The notes: generated from the sequence alone by a model not told the origin. DNA of 64,000 nt from Methyloversatilis discipulorum (GCF_018780585.1 NZ_JADMJL010000008.1:98464-162463), one strand, 5' to 3'. Positions 28,320-37,362 are shown, counted from the stretch's first letter. Numbers and translations: made by a program.

Positions 28320-29498
28320 CTACCAGACGGCGAGGTCGGTGCCGCCCGCACCGATTCGGATATCGCCGAATTGGGCGCGCCCTTCGCCACGTCCGAACAC
28401 GCTGTTGGCGATCAGCCACACACGGACGATGCGTTGTGGCGGCGGCCCGCCGACCGCCTTCGCGTAGTCCTGCAGCACGTTGCGCGACTCGTTCAGCCAG
28501 CGGCCGAGGTCGGTGTTGCCGGAGCGCGCAACGACATGGGTTTCGCGGTCCTTCCAGCCGGGCAGCGGGCAGCGGAAGGTTTCGCCGACCGGCAGCGCGC
28601 TGCTCCACAGATAGGTCAGGTCCTGCCCGTTGTCGAACTCGACCGCAATGCTGATGTAGTCGTGCGTGATCACGCTGTTCTCGGCCTGTTTGCCCGGCAG
28701 CTGGTCCACCCGCCACGACCACTTGAGCTCGGTGTCCGGCGTCAATGCGACCTCGGCCGGTTTTTGCAGGATGGCGACGTCGTTGCGCGTGTGCGTGTGC
28801 ATGCGGCGCTTCGGGCCGCCGTCGTTATCGTTGGCGCGGACCTCGCGGAAGATTTCCGCCGGGCCCAGTTCCCACAGGTACTGCCAGCCCTCGGGCGCGA
28901 CAGGTGGCGACTGCAGACGGGCCAGGGCCGGCGCCGCCCAGTCCGGCGCAGCCGGATGCAGGGCCAGTGCCGCGAGGGTGGCCGCGACGTCGGCATCCGG
29001 TGCCCAGCGGATCAGCGCCACGCTGACGCCGCCGCCGGCATCGGGGCTGGCGGGCGGCGCCTCACCCTGGTAGCGGCCCTTCGCGTCGAGCCAGCGGGTG
29101 GGCAGGTTCTTCAACTGCACGGTGCCGCTCTCCGCGGCGGTGAAGGTATCGGTGGCGTCGAGGCCGCGCGAGATCGCTCCGGTTTCGCCGATGCGACGCC
29201 ACAGCTGGAGGGGGGCTTCGAGCGAAATGTCGTAGTGACGCGACAGCCAAACGCGCCCCTGCAGCAGCACGGTCACCCGGTCGCCGGCCTTCACCGGGAA
29301 GCCGCTGTCCAGCCACGGGCCGTGTTCTGCACCAAGGTAGAGCACCTTCATGCCACTGACCGCGCCGTCGGCCAGCGGCGCAACGGCGGTCTTCACCGAC
29401 TCCTCGAAGCGCTCATGGGCGGACTGCGCCCCCGCATTGCCGGCGGCCGCTACCGCCAGGCTCAGTGCAAGGCTGCGCCACAGATGTTTCATCGTCAT
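28320..29498 (-). CDS. Secreted DUF3047-domain protein
   Basis: A 392-residue exported protein of unknown function. It has an N-terminal signal peptide (MTMKHLWRSLALSLAVAAAG, cleavage likely after NAGA). The middle region resembles a carbohydrate-binding or lectin-like fold (GDRVTVLLQGRVWLS). The C-terminal ~200 residues match DUF3047 (ELKWSWRVDQLPGKQAENS, DYISIAVEFDNGQ, TYLWSSALPVG, VWLIANSVFGRGEGRAQFGD). The ATG at 29498 has AAGGAGA upstream; an alternative ATG two codons in would give the same signal peptide. It ends 25 bp from the convergent chlorite-dismutase-family gene. Periplasmic location is inferred. Confidence 0.75.
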   Translation of the reverse strand: MTMKHLWRSLALSLAVAAAGNAGAQSAHERFEESVKTAVAPLADGAVSGMKVLYLGAEHGPWLDSGFPVKAGDRVTVLLQGRVWLSRHYDISLEAPLQLWRRIGETGAISRGLDATDTFTAAESGTVQLKNLPTRWLDAKGRYQGEAPPASPDAGGGVSVALIRWAPDADVAATLAALALHPAAPDWAAPALARLQSPPVAPEGWQYLWELGPAEIFREVRANDNDGGPKRRMHTHTRNDVAILQKPAEVALTPDTELKWSWRVDQLPGKQAENSVITHDYISIAVEFDNGQDLTYLWSSALPVGETFRCPLPGWKDRETHVVARSGNTDLGRWLNESRNVLQDYAKAVGGPPPQRIVRVWLIANSVFGRGEGRAQFGDIRIGAGGTDLAVW

Positions 29499-29723
29499 TC
29501 CGTCTCCTTCCTCATTTGCCGTGCAATGCCGCACGCATGCAGGGTGGCAGCAATCGCGCGCCGAAGGCAGGGCTGGACGGGGGGCGGGGCGCCGTTCCCG
29601 GCGATGCGGATGGAAGATGCCTGCTCCGGGGCCAGCGCAGGCGTAGGGTGGTGCGGACACCACGTCCACCTGCTCAAACAAGTAACATCACGCCTTCGCA
29701 AATTTCCCACACCGCCTTCCGGC

Positions 29724-30755
29724 ATGTCCGTTTCCGGCTCCGTCGCCCTCTATTTCGTCGCTTCGCCGCTGCAGTACCTTGCCGCCCGGCGCATTGCGCA
29801 GGCGTTCGAGCCCGGCGCACGGCAGGTGCTGGTCTGGTATAAGCCGGGCATCAAGTCGGCCGTCGATCCGGCCGAGTGGGACGCGTGTACCTATATGCCG
29901 TGGCCGCGCTGGGAGCCGCTGCCCGGCGCTTTTGGCCGGCATCGGCGGCTGCGCGCCAACATCGGTCTGGTGAGCGGGCTGGTCGGGCAGTGCGAGCGCC
30001 TGATCGTCCACAGCGCGGTGTTCGATACCGAGGCGATCAACTACTTCCTGCACGCCTTGCCGCGCGCCGTCGGCGCGCGCGAAATGCACGCGCGCATCCT
30101 GCCCGACGGCCTGATCTCGATCCGCCGCTATCCGCTGAGCTTCACGAAAAGACTGGCGCAGCGCGTGCGGCTGCTGCGCAGCCTGTTCGCGCCGGAACTG
30201 CGCTACACCTGTTTTTCCGGTGACCGCATTGGCTCGGACGCACCGTTCTGTGACCGCATCTACGTGCTGCCGGGGCTGCCGCACGAGTATCCGGCCGACA
30301 AGGTGGTGGTGTTGCCGCCGCTGGTCGATGCGCTGGCGCCGGCTGCGGACGACAAGGTGCGGCGCGCGCTGGTGGTGGGGCAGCCGCTGACCGGTTTCGG
30401 GCTGATGAACGCTGCCGATCTGACAGCGACCACCGCACGCATCCGCGACTGGCTGGCGGCGCAGGGCATCACCGATATCGATTACAAGGCGCACCCGAAG
30501 GACGCCGCGCACGAGCTGCGTCATCCCGACTACCGGCTGATCGAGCCGGACTGCGCACTGGAGGTTCATATGGCGCGCACCCCCTACTTCGCCGTGGCTG
30601 GCGTGCGCTCGACCGCGCTGCTGATTGCGCGGCAGATCTATCCGCCAGAGGTGCGGGTAACAGCTATTGGTTGGTCCTCTGTGCGGTTCAAATCTCGGGA
30701 GGAGGCCGATGACATGAGGAAGGTCTTCGAGCTATGCGGAGTGGTTATTGAGTGA
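29724..30755 (+). CDS. Polysialyltransferase-like (GT52-like) glycan protein
   Basis: A 343-residue predicted GT-B glycosyltransferase at the head of the surface-glycan block. VALYFVASPLQYLAARRIA at the N-terminus and IDYKAHPKDAAHE at ~255 recall the bacterial sialyltransferase/alpha-2,8-polysialyltransferase group, which carries an HP motif for CMP-sugar binding. LEVHMARTPYFAVAGVRSTALLIA near the end fits the same fold. Donor and acceptor are unknown. The ATG at 29724 lacks a strong Shine-Dalgarno sequence, but upstream in-frame sequence is not conserved-looking. Codon use becomes more AT-rich towards the 3' end (from ~30650), where the low-GC section starts. Confidence 0.6.
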   Translation: MSVSGSVALYFVASPLQYLAARRIAQAFEPGARQVLVWYKPGIKSAVDPAEWDACTYMPWPRWEPLPGAFGRHRRLRANIGLVSGLVGQCERLIVHSAVFDTEAINYFLHALPRAVGAREMHARILPDGLISIRRYPLSFTKRLAQRVRLLRSLFAPELRYTCFSGDRIGSDAPFCDRIYVLPGLPHEYPADKVVVLPPLVDALAPAADDKVRRALVVGQPLTGFGLMNAADLTATTARIRDWLAAQGITDIDYKAHPKDAAHELRHPDYRLIEPDCALEVHMARTPYFAVAGVRSTALLIARQIYPPEVRVTAIGWSSVRFKSREEADDMRKVFELCGVVIE

Positions 30756-30845
30756 GAAAGACGAGGCTGTCTCGCGCGGGCTTGGGGAAGATGTCTGGGC
30801 TTATGTCGCTGTGTCACCATCCGAGCGCCGAGAGCTTCAATATTG

Positions 30846-30953
30846 ATGATCAACTCGCTCATGCCGCGCTTCGGCCCTCTTGAGCTCGACGAACTGCCAA
30901 CGCAGTTCCGCGCCGCTACGCGCGTTACTCCGTACTTCTTCCTCCATTTGTGA
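30846..30953 (+). other. Possible gene remnant or small ORF before the O-antigen ligase
   Basis: A 35-codon frame (MINSLMPRFGPLELDELP ... TPYFFLHL) ending two bases before the ligase ATG. It has no clear ribosome binding site. It may be the tail of a lost gene or chance; the surrounding 30756-30954 gap otherwise shows no gene. Confidence 0.25.
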
Positions 30954-30954
30954 C

Positions 30955-32160
30955 ATGACAGCACTCCGCCAATTCGCTCAAGCCAGTCAAGTTCCTCTTC
31001 TGATGGCCATCTGCTTCGTACTGCCTATGCGAGTCAGCTATGTCTACTTGCTCAGCGCGCTGCTACTGATGGCCGTACTCTCTTCAGGTGGATTGTATGA
31101 CCGACTGCACGGCATGATTCGGTCCCGCCCATGCCAACTTGCGGTAGCGTACTTCAGTGTGGTGTTGCTCGCGATGCTCTGGACCGAACATCGCGATGAG
31201 GGATGGCATTTCGTTGGCCGGCATTTGCCCTTCTTGCTCTTCGCTCTCTATTGGTCCGCTTCAGAAGCAGCAACTCGCGAACGCTGCCTGAAAGCCTTCA
31301 TTGCAGGCGTGGCCGCGTGCGCGCTGCTGGCTCATTACAACTGGCTCCAGCACTATTTTTTTCCTGACTGGCCGCGTGGCATCCGCGTATTCAAGTCTGC
31401 TGAGGACACTGCCCCGTTCATTGATCGCATCATGTATGCGCCGATTCTGGCTCTTGGTTCCTACATCGCACTTGAACAGTTGCTTACCAAGCGATCAATG
31501 GTGGCGATTGCTGGATGGTCATTTGTGGTTGCGTTGCTTTTGTCCAACCTCGCGTTTTCCGGTGGGCGTGCGGGTATGGTTGCGTTCGCGGTCATGTTCG
31601 TCATCATGGTGTTTCAGCGCTTCGCGTCTTGGCCTCGCGCGCTCGTGGTATCAACAGTGGCTCTTGTATTTGCCTTCAGCGCACTTCACACAACCTCCGG
31701 CTATTTCCGCGAGCGTGCTGACGAAGCGTTGAACGATCTCAGAAACTTTGATACGAACCCGCGCTCCTCGGTTGGCGAGCGCCTTATTTACTGGACAACC
31801 AGTGCTCAGGTGTTTCTGAAGCATCCTCTGATCGGCGTTGGCAGCGGTGACTTTCAGGCCGAATACGTCAAGGCACGCGCCGCACGCTGGGCCGATACGC
31901 CCGATTCCTATAATCCGCACAACCAGTTCCTGATGACAGGCGCGACTACCGGGCTGCTTGGCCTGGGCGTCCTTATTGCTTTCCTCGGATCGATCGCGCG
32001 TGCCAGCGATGATCGGCGTGCCATGGTGCTCGTGAGTGGCTTTCTCGTCGCTTGCTTGTTTGAAAGCTATCTGTGGCGGTCGAACACGAGCCTGACTTTC
32101 ATGGTGCTGATGGCGTTACTGTCCAGAACGTCGGCTCCAGGAGAAAGGAGAGTTCGATGA
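30955..32160 (+). CDS. O-antigen ligase/polymerase (WaaL-type) membrane protein
   Basis: A 401-residue inner-membrane protein with about ten to twelve hydrophobic segments and a large periplasmic loop (~240-310) ending in the Wzy_C/WaaL-type segments GERLIYWTTSAQVFLKHPLIGVG and YNPHNQFL, whose PHNQFL histidine region is conserved in O-antigen ligases. It probably joins a surface polysaccharide to lipid A core on the periplasmic face. Base composition is visibly lower in GC than the flanks, suggesting transfer. The start ATG at 30955 is the first in frame after the small upstream ORF, and the stop overlaps the next start (ATGA). Confidence 0.82.
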   Translation: MTALRQFAQASQVPLLMAICFVLPMRVSYVYLLSALLLMAVLSSGGLYDRLHGMIRSRPCQLAVAYFSVVLLAMLWTEHRDEGWHFVGRHLPFLLFALYWSASEAATRERCLKAFIAGVAACALLAHYNWLQHYFFPDWPRGIRVFKSAEDTAPFIDRIMYAPILALGSYIALEQLLTKRSMVAIAGWSFVVALLLSNLAFSGGRAGMVAFAVMFVIMVFQRFASWPRALVVSTVALVFAFSALHTTSGYFRERADEALNDLRNFDTNPRSSVGERLIYWTTSAQVFLKHPLIGVGSGDFQAEYVKARAARWADTPDSYNPHNQFLMTGATTGLLGLGVLIAFLGSIARASDDRRAMVLVSGFLVACLFESYLWRSNTSLTFMVLMALLSRTSAPGERRVR

Positions 32161-33170
32161 GAATTGCGTTTGTGTCCATGCATCCGCGCGCACGGCACTA
32201 TAGGCAGGACGCGTCGTTCGTGTATCGATGCGAGAACGTCGCACTGGCCGTGCGTTCGCTAGGGCATGAGACCGAGCTGATGCACCTCCGCGAAATCTTC
32301 TGGCGCGGCCGCTTCGACGCCGTTCTGCTGCTGCGGCCGCGTCGCACGTTGGCGCTTTGTCTTGCAGTTGCTTGGCTTAGACGGCTGGGGACACGGATCT
32401 TTGGCGATTTCGATGACTTGGTGTTCGATCCGGAAATGTCCGTTTATCGGCCAGGAGTGCTTGCTGGTCAGGAGAGTTTGAGACGCGCGCGAGCGAAGTT
32501 TGCCTTGCATTCCGCTGCGCTCGACATGATGGATGGCGTTACGCTATCGACCTCCGAGCTGGTAAGACGATACCGCGCACTGCGTCCTCAGGGACGCTCT
32601 TTGCGGATGCCGAATACTCCGCATCGCAGTTGGCTTGATATCGGTCGGACTTCTTCCGAACTCGCCCCTTCCATTTCCTACTTCTCGGGTACGCGCACGC
32701 ATGACGCGGACTTCAAGCTGGTTCTGCCAGCATTGCAGTCGCTGCTTGAGGAAATGCCTCGGTTGACAGTCCAAGTTGTAGGACCGTTGGAAACGCATTT
32801 CCGTCACCCCCGCCTGCTATTTGGCCGACGCCTCGATTTTTCTCATTACGTTGATGTCGTGCGCAATAGCTATCTGACCATAGCGCCACTCGTGGACACG
32901 CCGTTCGCGCAGTGCAAGTCTGCGATTAAGGTGCTGGAATCGGCTGTGCTGGGCGTACCGGCGCTTGCTTCTCGAATCGGGGAGTACGCCGAGCTTGATA
33001 TCGACGGCATAGTGGGTGTGCCGACGCCATCTGATTGGGAGCCGTTGTTGCGACGGGCGCTCGATCCGGCTGTGCGCCGCGAACTAGCATCAGGGCTTCG
33101 CAGTCGCGTCCTGGAGCAATTCGACAGTGCTGCTGTTGCACGAGACTTTGTCGATTTCGTTGCTGCGTGA
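32157..33170 (+). CDS. Glycosyltransferase (GT-B fold, CgeB-like)
   Basis: A 337-residue predicted glycosyltransferase. RIAFVSMHPRARHYRQD opens the first Rossmann half, FGDFDDLVFDPE lies at ~83-94 and the second half contains ISYFSGTRTHDADFKLVLPAL, VVGPLETH and the donor-site-like CKSAIKVLESAVLGVPALAS. This resembles the glycosyltransferase family 4/CgeB group. The ATGA overlap with the ligase gene and ribosome binding site AGGAGA at 32139-32144 support the start. It shares the lower GC content of the ligase gene, so the two probably arrived together. The sugar is unknown. Confidence 0.75.
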   Translation: MRIAFVSMHPRARHYRQDASFVYRCENVALAVRSLGHETELMHLREIFWRGRFDAVLLLRPRRTLALCLAVAWLRRLGTRIFGDFDDLVFDPEMSVYRPGVLAGQESLRRARAKFALHSAALDMMDGVTLSTSELVRRYRALRPQGRSLRMPNTPHRSWLDIGRTSSELAPSISYFSGTRTHDADFKLVLPALQSLLEEMPRLTVQVVGPLETHFRHPRLLFGRRLDFSHYVDVVRNSYLTIAPLVDTPFAQCKSAIKVLESAVLGVPALASRIGEYAELDIDGIVGVPTPSDWEPLLRRALDPAVRRELASGLRSRVLEQFDSAAVARDFVDFVAA

Positions 33171-33171
33171 G

Positions 33172-34218
33172 ATGCCGACCTGCTTGAAGCGCATCCTCAT
33201 CGTCCGCACCTCGGCCATCGGCGACGTCGTGTTCGCGTCGCCGCTGGCGGCGGCGATCAAGCGGACGCATCCGGACGCCTTCATCGCCTGGCTGGTCGAG
33301 CCGGGCATCGACGCGCTGATCGCGCACGATCCGAACGTCGATGCCCGTATCCTGTGGCCTAAGGCGGAGTGGGCGCGGCTGTGGCGCGAACGTCGCTATG
33401 GCGAGCTGTGGCGGCGGGTGCGCGCGCTGCGCAGCGAACTGCGCAGCCACCGTTTCGACACCGTGCTCGACCTGCAGGGCCTGCTGAAGAGCGGCTTTCT
33501 CGCCTGGCTGGCGGGCGCGCGCACGCGCATCGGCCTCGGTTCGCGCGAGGGCAGCCAGTGGCTGATGACGCAGGTGGTACCGCGCGGGGGCGACATCGCG
33601 CGCATTTCGTCCGAATACCTGCATCTGGCCGAACAGCTCGAGCTGGACACCGGCGACTTCCTGCCGACGCTGCACGTGTCGACCGACGCCGATGCGCGTG
33701 CGCAGGCGCTGCTGGCGGAACATGGGCTGACGCCAGGCCGCTATGCCGTGTTCGCCGCGTTCACGACGCGGCCGCAGAAGCACTGGTTCGAGGATGCCTG
33801 GCAGACGCTGGCGTCCAAGCTCGCCGCGCAGACGGGACTGATTCCGGTGCTGCTGGGTGGACCGGCCGACGCCGAGGCGGCAGCCCGCATCGCCGCCGGC
33901 GCGCCGGGGCTGATCAATCTGGTCGGCCGCACGAAGCTGCCGGAAGCGGCGGCACTGGTGCGCGGCGCCGGTCTGCTGGTCGGCGTCGATACCGGGCTCA
34001 CGCACATGGGCATCGCCTTCGCGACGCCGACGGTGGCGATCTTCGGCTCGACCTGCCCGTATACGCATACCGGTCGTGCCAATGCGCGCGTGATCTGGCT
34101 GGGCCTGCAGTGTTCGCCCTGCAAGCGCCGGCCGACCTGTGGCGGCGCCTACACCTGCCTGCGCGACATCACGCCGGATCGGGTGCTGGACGAAGCGGCT
34201 AAGGCGATCGCGGCATGA
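33172..34218 (+). CDS. Glycosyltransferase family 9 (heptosyltransferase-type)
   Basis: A 348-residue LPS-core glycosyltransferase of family 9. RILIVRTSAIGDVVFASPLA is the signature N-terminus, DTVLDLQGLLKSGFLAWLAG lies at ~100, and the donor-binding half shows VLLGGPADAE, LVGRTKLPEAAALV and GVDTGLTHMGIAFATPTVAIF. A cysteine-rich C-terminus (CSPCKRRPTCGGAYTC) is common in this family. It probably adds heptose or a related sugar to inner-core LPS; WaaC, WaaF and WaaQ types are not safely separated by eye. GC content returns to the genome norm here. The start at 33172 lies one base after the previous stop. Confidence 0.87.
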   Translation: MPTCLKRILIVRTSAIGDVVFASPLAAAIKRTHPDAFIAWLVEPGIDALIAHDPNVDARILWPKAEWARLWRERRYGELWRRVRALRSELRSHRFDTVLDLQGLLKSGFLAWLAGARTRIGLGSREGSQWLMTQVVPRGGDIARISSEYLHLAEQLELDTGDFLPTLHVSTDADARAQALLAEHGLTPGRYAVFAAFTTRPQKHWFEDAWQTLASKLAAQTGLIPVLLGGPADAEAAARIAAGAPGLINLVGRTKLPEAAALVRGAGLLVGVDTGLTHMGIAFATPTVAIFGSTCPYTHTGRANARVIWLGLQCSPCKRRPTCGGAYTCLRDITPDRVLDEAAKAIAA

Positions 34219-35300
34219 AGGTGCTGCACGTCGAAGCCGGCAAGCATTACTACGGCGGTGCGCGTCAGGTTGCCTACATCGTCGAGGGACTGGCGCGGCG
34301 TGGCGTTTCCAATGTGCTGGCCTGCCCGCTCGGTGCGGGCATCGCCGCCGCCTGCGCTGACCATGCCCGGGTGGTGGAGATGAAGATGGGCGGCGACGCC
34401 GATGCCGGCATGGCGCTGCGTCTGGCTCGCCTGATCCGCGCCGAGCGTCCGGACATCGTGCATCTGCACAGCCGGCGCGGCGCCGACCTGTGGGGTGGCA
34501 TCGCCGCGAAGCTGACCGGCACCCGATGCGTGCTGTCGCGCCGCGTCGACAATCCGGAGCCGCGCTGGCTGGTCGCGCTGAAGTACCGTCTGTACGACCA
34601 CGTGATCACCATTTCGGAAGGCATACGGCAGGTGCTGCTGTCCGAAGGACTGGCGGCGGAGCGGGTAAGCTGCGTGCGCAGCGCGGTCGATGCCGCGCCC
34701 TATCTGCAGCCGGTAGAGGGTGCTGCATTCCGGCGCGAATTCGAGCTGCCGGATGATGCGCGCGTGATCGGCGTGGTCGCCCAGCTGATTGCCCGCAAGG
34801 GGCATCGCTACGTGATCGAGGCGATGACGGCGCTGCATGCGAGCCATCCGGATGTCCGGGTGATCTTCTTCGGGCAGGGGCCGCTGCGCGAGGAACTGGA
34901 ACGCGAGGTGGCGGATCGCGGGTTGACCGAGGTGATCCGCTTCGCCGGTTTCCGCACCGACCTGCCGCGCTGGCTCGGCGGGCTGGACATCCTCGCCCAT
35001 CCGGCCGACATGGAAGGGCTGGGCGTGTCTCTGCTGCAGGCTTCGGCCGCCGCGGTGCCCATCGTCACTTCGCGTGCCGGCGGACTGCCGGAGGCGGTGG
35101 CTGACGGCGTCAGCGGGCTGCTGATTCCGCCCGGCGATATTGCGGCCCTGACCGCGGCGCTGGTCCGCCTGCTCGACGATGCCGGGCTGCGCCGCCGTTT
35201 GGGCGAGGCCGGTCGGGCCCGCATACTGGCGGAGTTTTCGGTGGATGCGATGGTCGAGGGCAATCTCGCCGTCTATCGCCGACTGATATCACGCAACTGA
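34215..35300 (+). CDS. Glycosyltransferase family 4
   Basis: A 361-residue GT-B enzyme. The N-terminal half contains HVEAGKHYYGGARQVAYIVEGL and VHLHSRRGADLWGGIAA. The C-terminal half has IGVVAQLIARKGHRYVIEAM, VIFFGQGPLREELE, FAGFRTDLPRWLGGLDILAHP and the donor-site motif EGLGVSLLQASAAAVPIVTS. The product is probably a step in LPS or surface-glycan assembly; the sugar is unknown. The ATGA overlap with the previous gene shows translational coupling. Confidence 0.88.
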   Translation: MKVLHVEAGKHYYGGARQVAYIVEGLARRGVSNVLACPLGAGIAAACADHARVVEMKMGGDADAGMALRLARLIRAERPDIVHLHSRRGADLWGGIAAKLTGTRCVLSRRVDNPEPRWLVALKYRLYDHVITISEGIRQVLLSEGLAAERVSCVRSAVDAAPYLQPVEGAAFRREFELPDDARVIGVVAQLIARKGHRYVIEAMTALHASHPDVRVIFFGQGPLREELEREVADRGLTEVIRFAGFRTDLPRWLGGLDILAHPADMEGLGVSLLQASAAAVPIVTSRAGGLPEAVADGVSGLLIPPGDIAALTAALVRLLDDAGLRRRLGEAGRARILAEFSVDAMVEGNLAVYRRLISRN

Positions 35301-35313
35301 ATACGGATACGAC

Positions 35314-35958
35314 ATGACGACAACCGATCGCCGCATCGTGTGGCTGCTGATTGCCTACACGCTGATGCTCGCGCTGCTCCCCCTGGTGCTGAACGAACAG
35401 GCCTTTCAGTGGACCTTCTCCGAAGTGGGACCCTTCGAGCAACTGTCCATCGCCGGCTGGCTGGGCACCGCCGTCATCGTGCTGCTGCGCATCCGCCCGC
35501 TCGCTGCGCGCGCCTGGGCCTTCGCGCTGCTGTGCCTGGCGTTTGCCGCGCGCGAGGCGGACTGGCACAAGCTGTTCACCGGCGAGAGTTTCCTGAAGAA
35601 CAGCTTCTATCGCGACGCGGCACGGCCGTTCGAGGAAAAGCTGATCTGCGGCGCGATCGCCATTTTCCTGGTAGCACTGGTGCTGTACGCCGGTCTCGTG
35701 ATCGCGCGCTTCCTGTTCCTGCAGGGGGGCTGGCGCTCCCGTTCCGGCGCCTGGCTGATGGCCGGTACTGCGCTGGTGGTGATCGGCAAGCTGATCGACC
35801 GCCTGCCAGCCGTGCTGTCGGTCGATTACGGCATCGAACTCGGGCCGCTGACCAAGCACTACTCGGCGGCCTTCGAGGAGGGGCTGGAAATGGCGCATCC
35901 GCTGATCCTCGCGTGGTCAGTGTGGATCAGCCAGACCGGGCGGCGCTACCTGTCGTGA
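35314..35958 (+). CDS. Uncharacterised integral membrane protein
   Basis: A 214-residue protein with about five or six hydrophobic helices (roughly 8-26, 45-62, 68-85, 112-135, 145-163 and 190-208). I recognise no family. The charged loop READWHKLFTGESFLKNSFY, between helices 3 and 4, is the most distinctive part. It lies 13 bp after a glycosyltransferase gene and overlaps the next gene by four bases (GTGA), so it is cotranscribed with the glycan block and may act at the inner membrane. Confidence 0.7.
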   Translation: MTTTDRRIVWLLIAYTLMLALLPLVLNEQAFQWTFSEVGPFEQLSIAGWLGTAVIVLLRIRPLAARAWAFALLCLAFAAREADWHKLFTGESFLKNSFYRDAARPFEEKLICGAIAIFLVALVLYAGLVIARFLFLQGGWRSRSGAWLMAGTALVVIGKLIDRLPAVLSVDYGIELGPLTKHYSAAFEEGLEMAHPLILAWSVWISQTGRRYLS

Positions 35959-36614
35959 GGGGTGCGGATGGTCGGTCGCGCGTTCCGCAGAGCGCGCAGA
36001 CCGGGCCACACGAGCAGCTGGCGGCGCTGATCGAACGCCGCCGCGGGCAGGATTTCCGCAAGCCGGTCGCCCCTTACAGTGCGGAGGCGTTCAAGGTCTT
36101 CGCGGCGGTTTGTCGCCCCGGCGCTCCGCTCATCGTCGACAGCTGCTGTGGCGTCGGCGAGAGCACGCTGCATCTGGCCGAGCGCTTTCCCGATCATTTC
36201 GTGCTCGGGGTGGACCAGTCGGCCGACCGCCTGTCGCGTGCACCGGTACTGCCGGCCAACGCGCTGCTGCTGCGTGCGGACATGGCCGACATCTGGCGCC
36301 TGCTGCTGGATGGCGGCTATCGCCCGGCCCGTCAGTACATGCTCTACCCGAACCCGTGGCCCAAGATCGGCCAGCTCGCGCGCCGCTGGCCGGCGCATCC
36401 GGTGTTTCCGCGGGTGCTGGCACTGGGCGGGGTCATCGAGTGCCGCAGCAACTGGCGCATCTACGTCGAGGAATTCGCGCTGGCGGCCCGGCTGCTGGTC
36501 AGCCGGAACGCGACCGTCGAGGCGTTCGTGCCCGAAGTGCCGATGACGCCGTTCGAACGCAAGTATCTGGCGAGCGGACACGCGCTTTTCCGCTGCGTCC
36601 TCGATCCGGAATAG
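35955..36614 (+). CDS. TrmB-like tRNA (guanine-N7) methyltransferase
   Basis: A 219-residue class I SAM-dependent methyltransferase. The SAM-binding loop is VDSCCGVGESTLHLAERFPD (~58-77), followed by VLGVDQSADRL. MLYPNPWPKIGQLARRWPAHP (~130-150) corresponds to the TrmB PDPWPKKRHHKRR-type signature but is altered. C-terminal FERKYLASGHALFRC is also TrmB-like. It may methylate G46 of tRNA, or be a divergent paralogue with another RNA substrate. The start is GTG at 35955, overlapping the previous stop as GTGA; no in-frame ATG lies nearby. Confidence 0.75.
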   Translation: MRGADGRSRVPQSAQTGPHEQLAALIERRRGQDFRKPVAPYSAEAFKVFAAVCRPGAPLIVDSCCGVGESTLHLAERFPDHFVLGVDQSADRLSRAPVLPANALLLRADMADIWRLLLDGGYRPARQYMLYPNPWPKIGQLARRWPAHPVFPRVLALGGVIECRSNWRIYVEEFALAARLLVSRNATVEAFVPEVPMTPFERKYLASGHALFRCVLDPE

Positions 36615-36615
36615 G

Positions 36616-36651
36616 CACGGGGCGACGCATCCGAAAACGCGCCGCCCCGTG
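36616..36651. terminator. Bidirectional hairpin between convergent genes
   Basis: CACGGGGCG (36616-36624) and CGCCCCGTG (36643-36651) form a perfect 9-bp stem with an 18-nt loop. It begins two bases after the methyltransferase gene and lies ~40 bp from the end of the oppositely oriented secreted-protein gene. Confidence 0.55.
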
Positions 36652-36688
36652 TGCAGCACCGGGTCACGCCCGGCGCCGGAGCGCTGCA

Positions 36689-37078
36689 TCAGTTGAATTG
36701 CGGAATGTACTTCGGGTCCGCCGGCGCAGCCGGGGCGACCGGCGTCGGGCGCTGCGAGATTTCGGCGGCAGCCTGTGCGGCGTCGCCGCCCCGCGCACGC
36801 TGCGCCTCGGCGGCGCGCATCCAGCCCGTGTCGTGCGGATATTCGTCGCTGCGATATTTCGGGTCGGCCGGTGCGGCCGGTGCCACCGGCGACGGGCGGG
36901 CCGTCACCTCGTTGCGCACCTGAACCGCCTGGGCGCGCCGTTCAGCGGCCGATTCTCCGGCGCCGCGCACCTCGGACACGGTGTCGGACATGTGTTCGGT
37001 GGGATAAGCGCCTTCCGCCATCGCGCCGGCGGACGTGATCACGAAGGCGGCACCAACGATAGTCTTGAGGACGGTCAT
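36689..37078 (-). CDS. Small secreted protein with a duplicated Pro/Ala motif
   Basis: A 129-residue predicted exported protein of unknown function. It has a signal peptide (MTVLKTIVGAAFVITSAGAM, cleavage likely after AMA). The mature protein contains the same motif twice: RPSPVAPAAPADPKYRS (~72-88) and RPTPVAPAAPADPKYIP (~112-128), the second at the C-terminus. Around them are charged, Ala-rich segments. It resembles small proteins of the DUF4148 type found in betaproteobacteria, but I cannot confirm that. The ATG at 37078 has AAGGAGA upstream. Confidence 0.6.
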   Translation of the reverse strand: MTVLKTIVGAAFVITSAGAMAEGAYPTEHMSDTVSEVRGAGESAAERRAQAVQVRNEVTARPSPVAPAAPADPKYRSDEYPHDTGWMRAAEAQRARGGDAAQAAAEISQRPTPVAPAAPADPKYIPQFN

Positions 37079-37362
37079 TGCAGTCTCCTTGGTTGCGGAC
37101 GCCGCGACGGGCGTCCATGTGCTGCAGTGTGCGCATCGCAGCGGGCGTCGGCTGTCGGCCGACGCGCAGGGGATGTAGGTGCAGCGGTGCCCGGCGTAGG
37201 ACGCACGATGTTGCGCAGCGGCGTGGCCTGGCCGCTCCGGTCGCCGGGTTTGCACAAGCGGCGCGGTATCGGCCGGGTGCTGTGCCCATGACCGCCGCTG
37301 TCGGACAATGTCGGAATACGGGGTCGGCGCGCCGGGCGCGACCCACAGATATCCGGGGCTTC

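Noticed and set aside
30638..30964. Minus-strand ORF across the gap before the O-antigen ligase
   Set aside because: It overlaps the 3' end of the polysialyltransferase-like gene, lacks a ribosome binding site and its composition is random.
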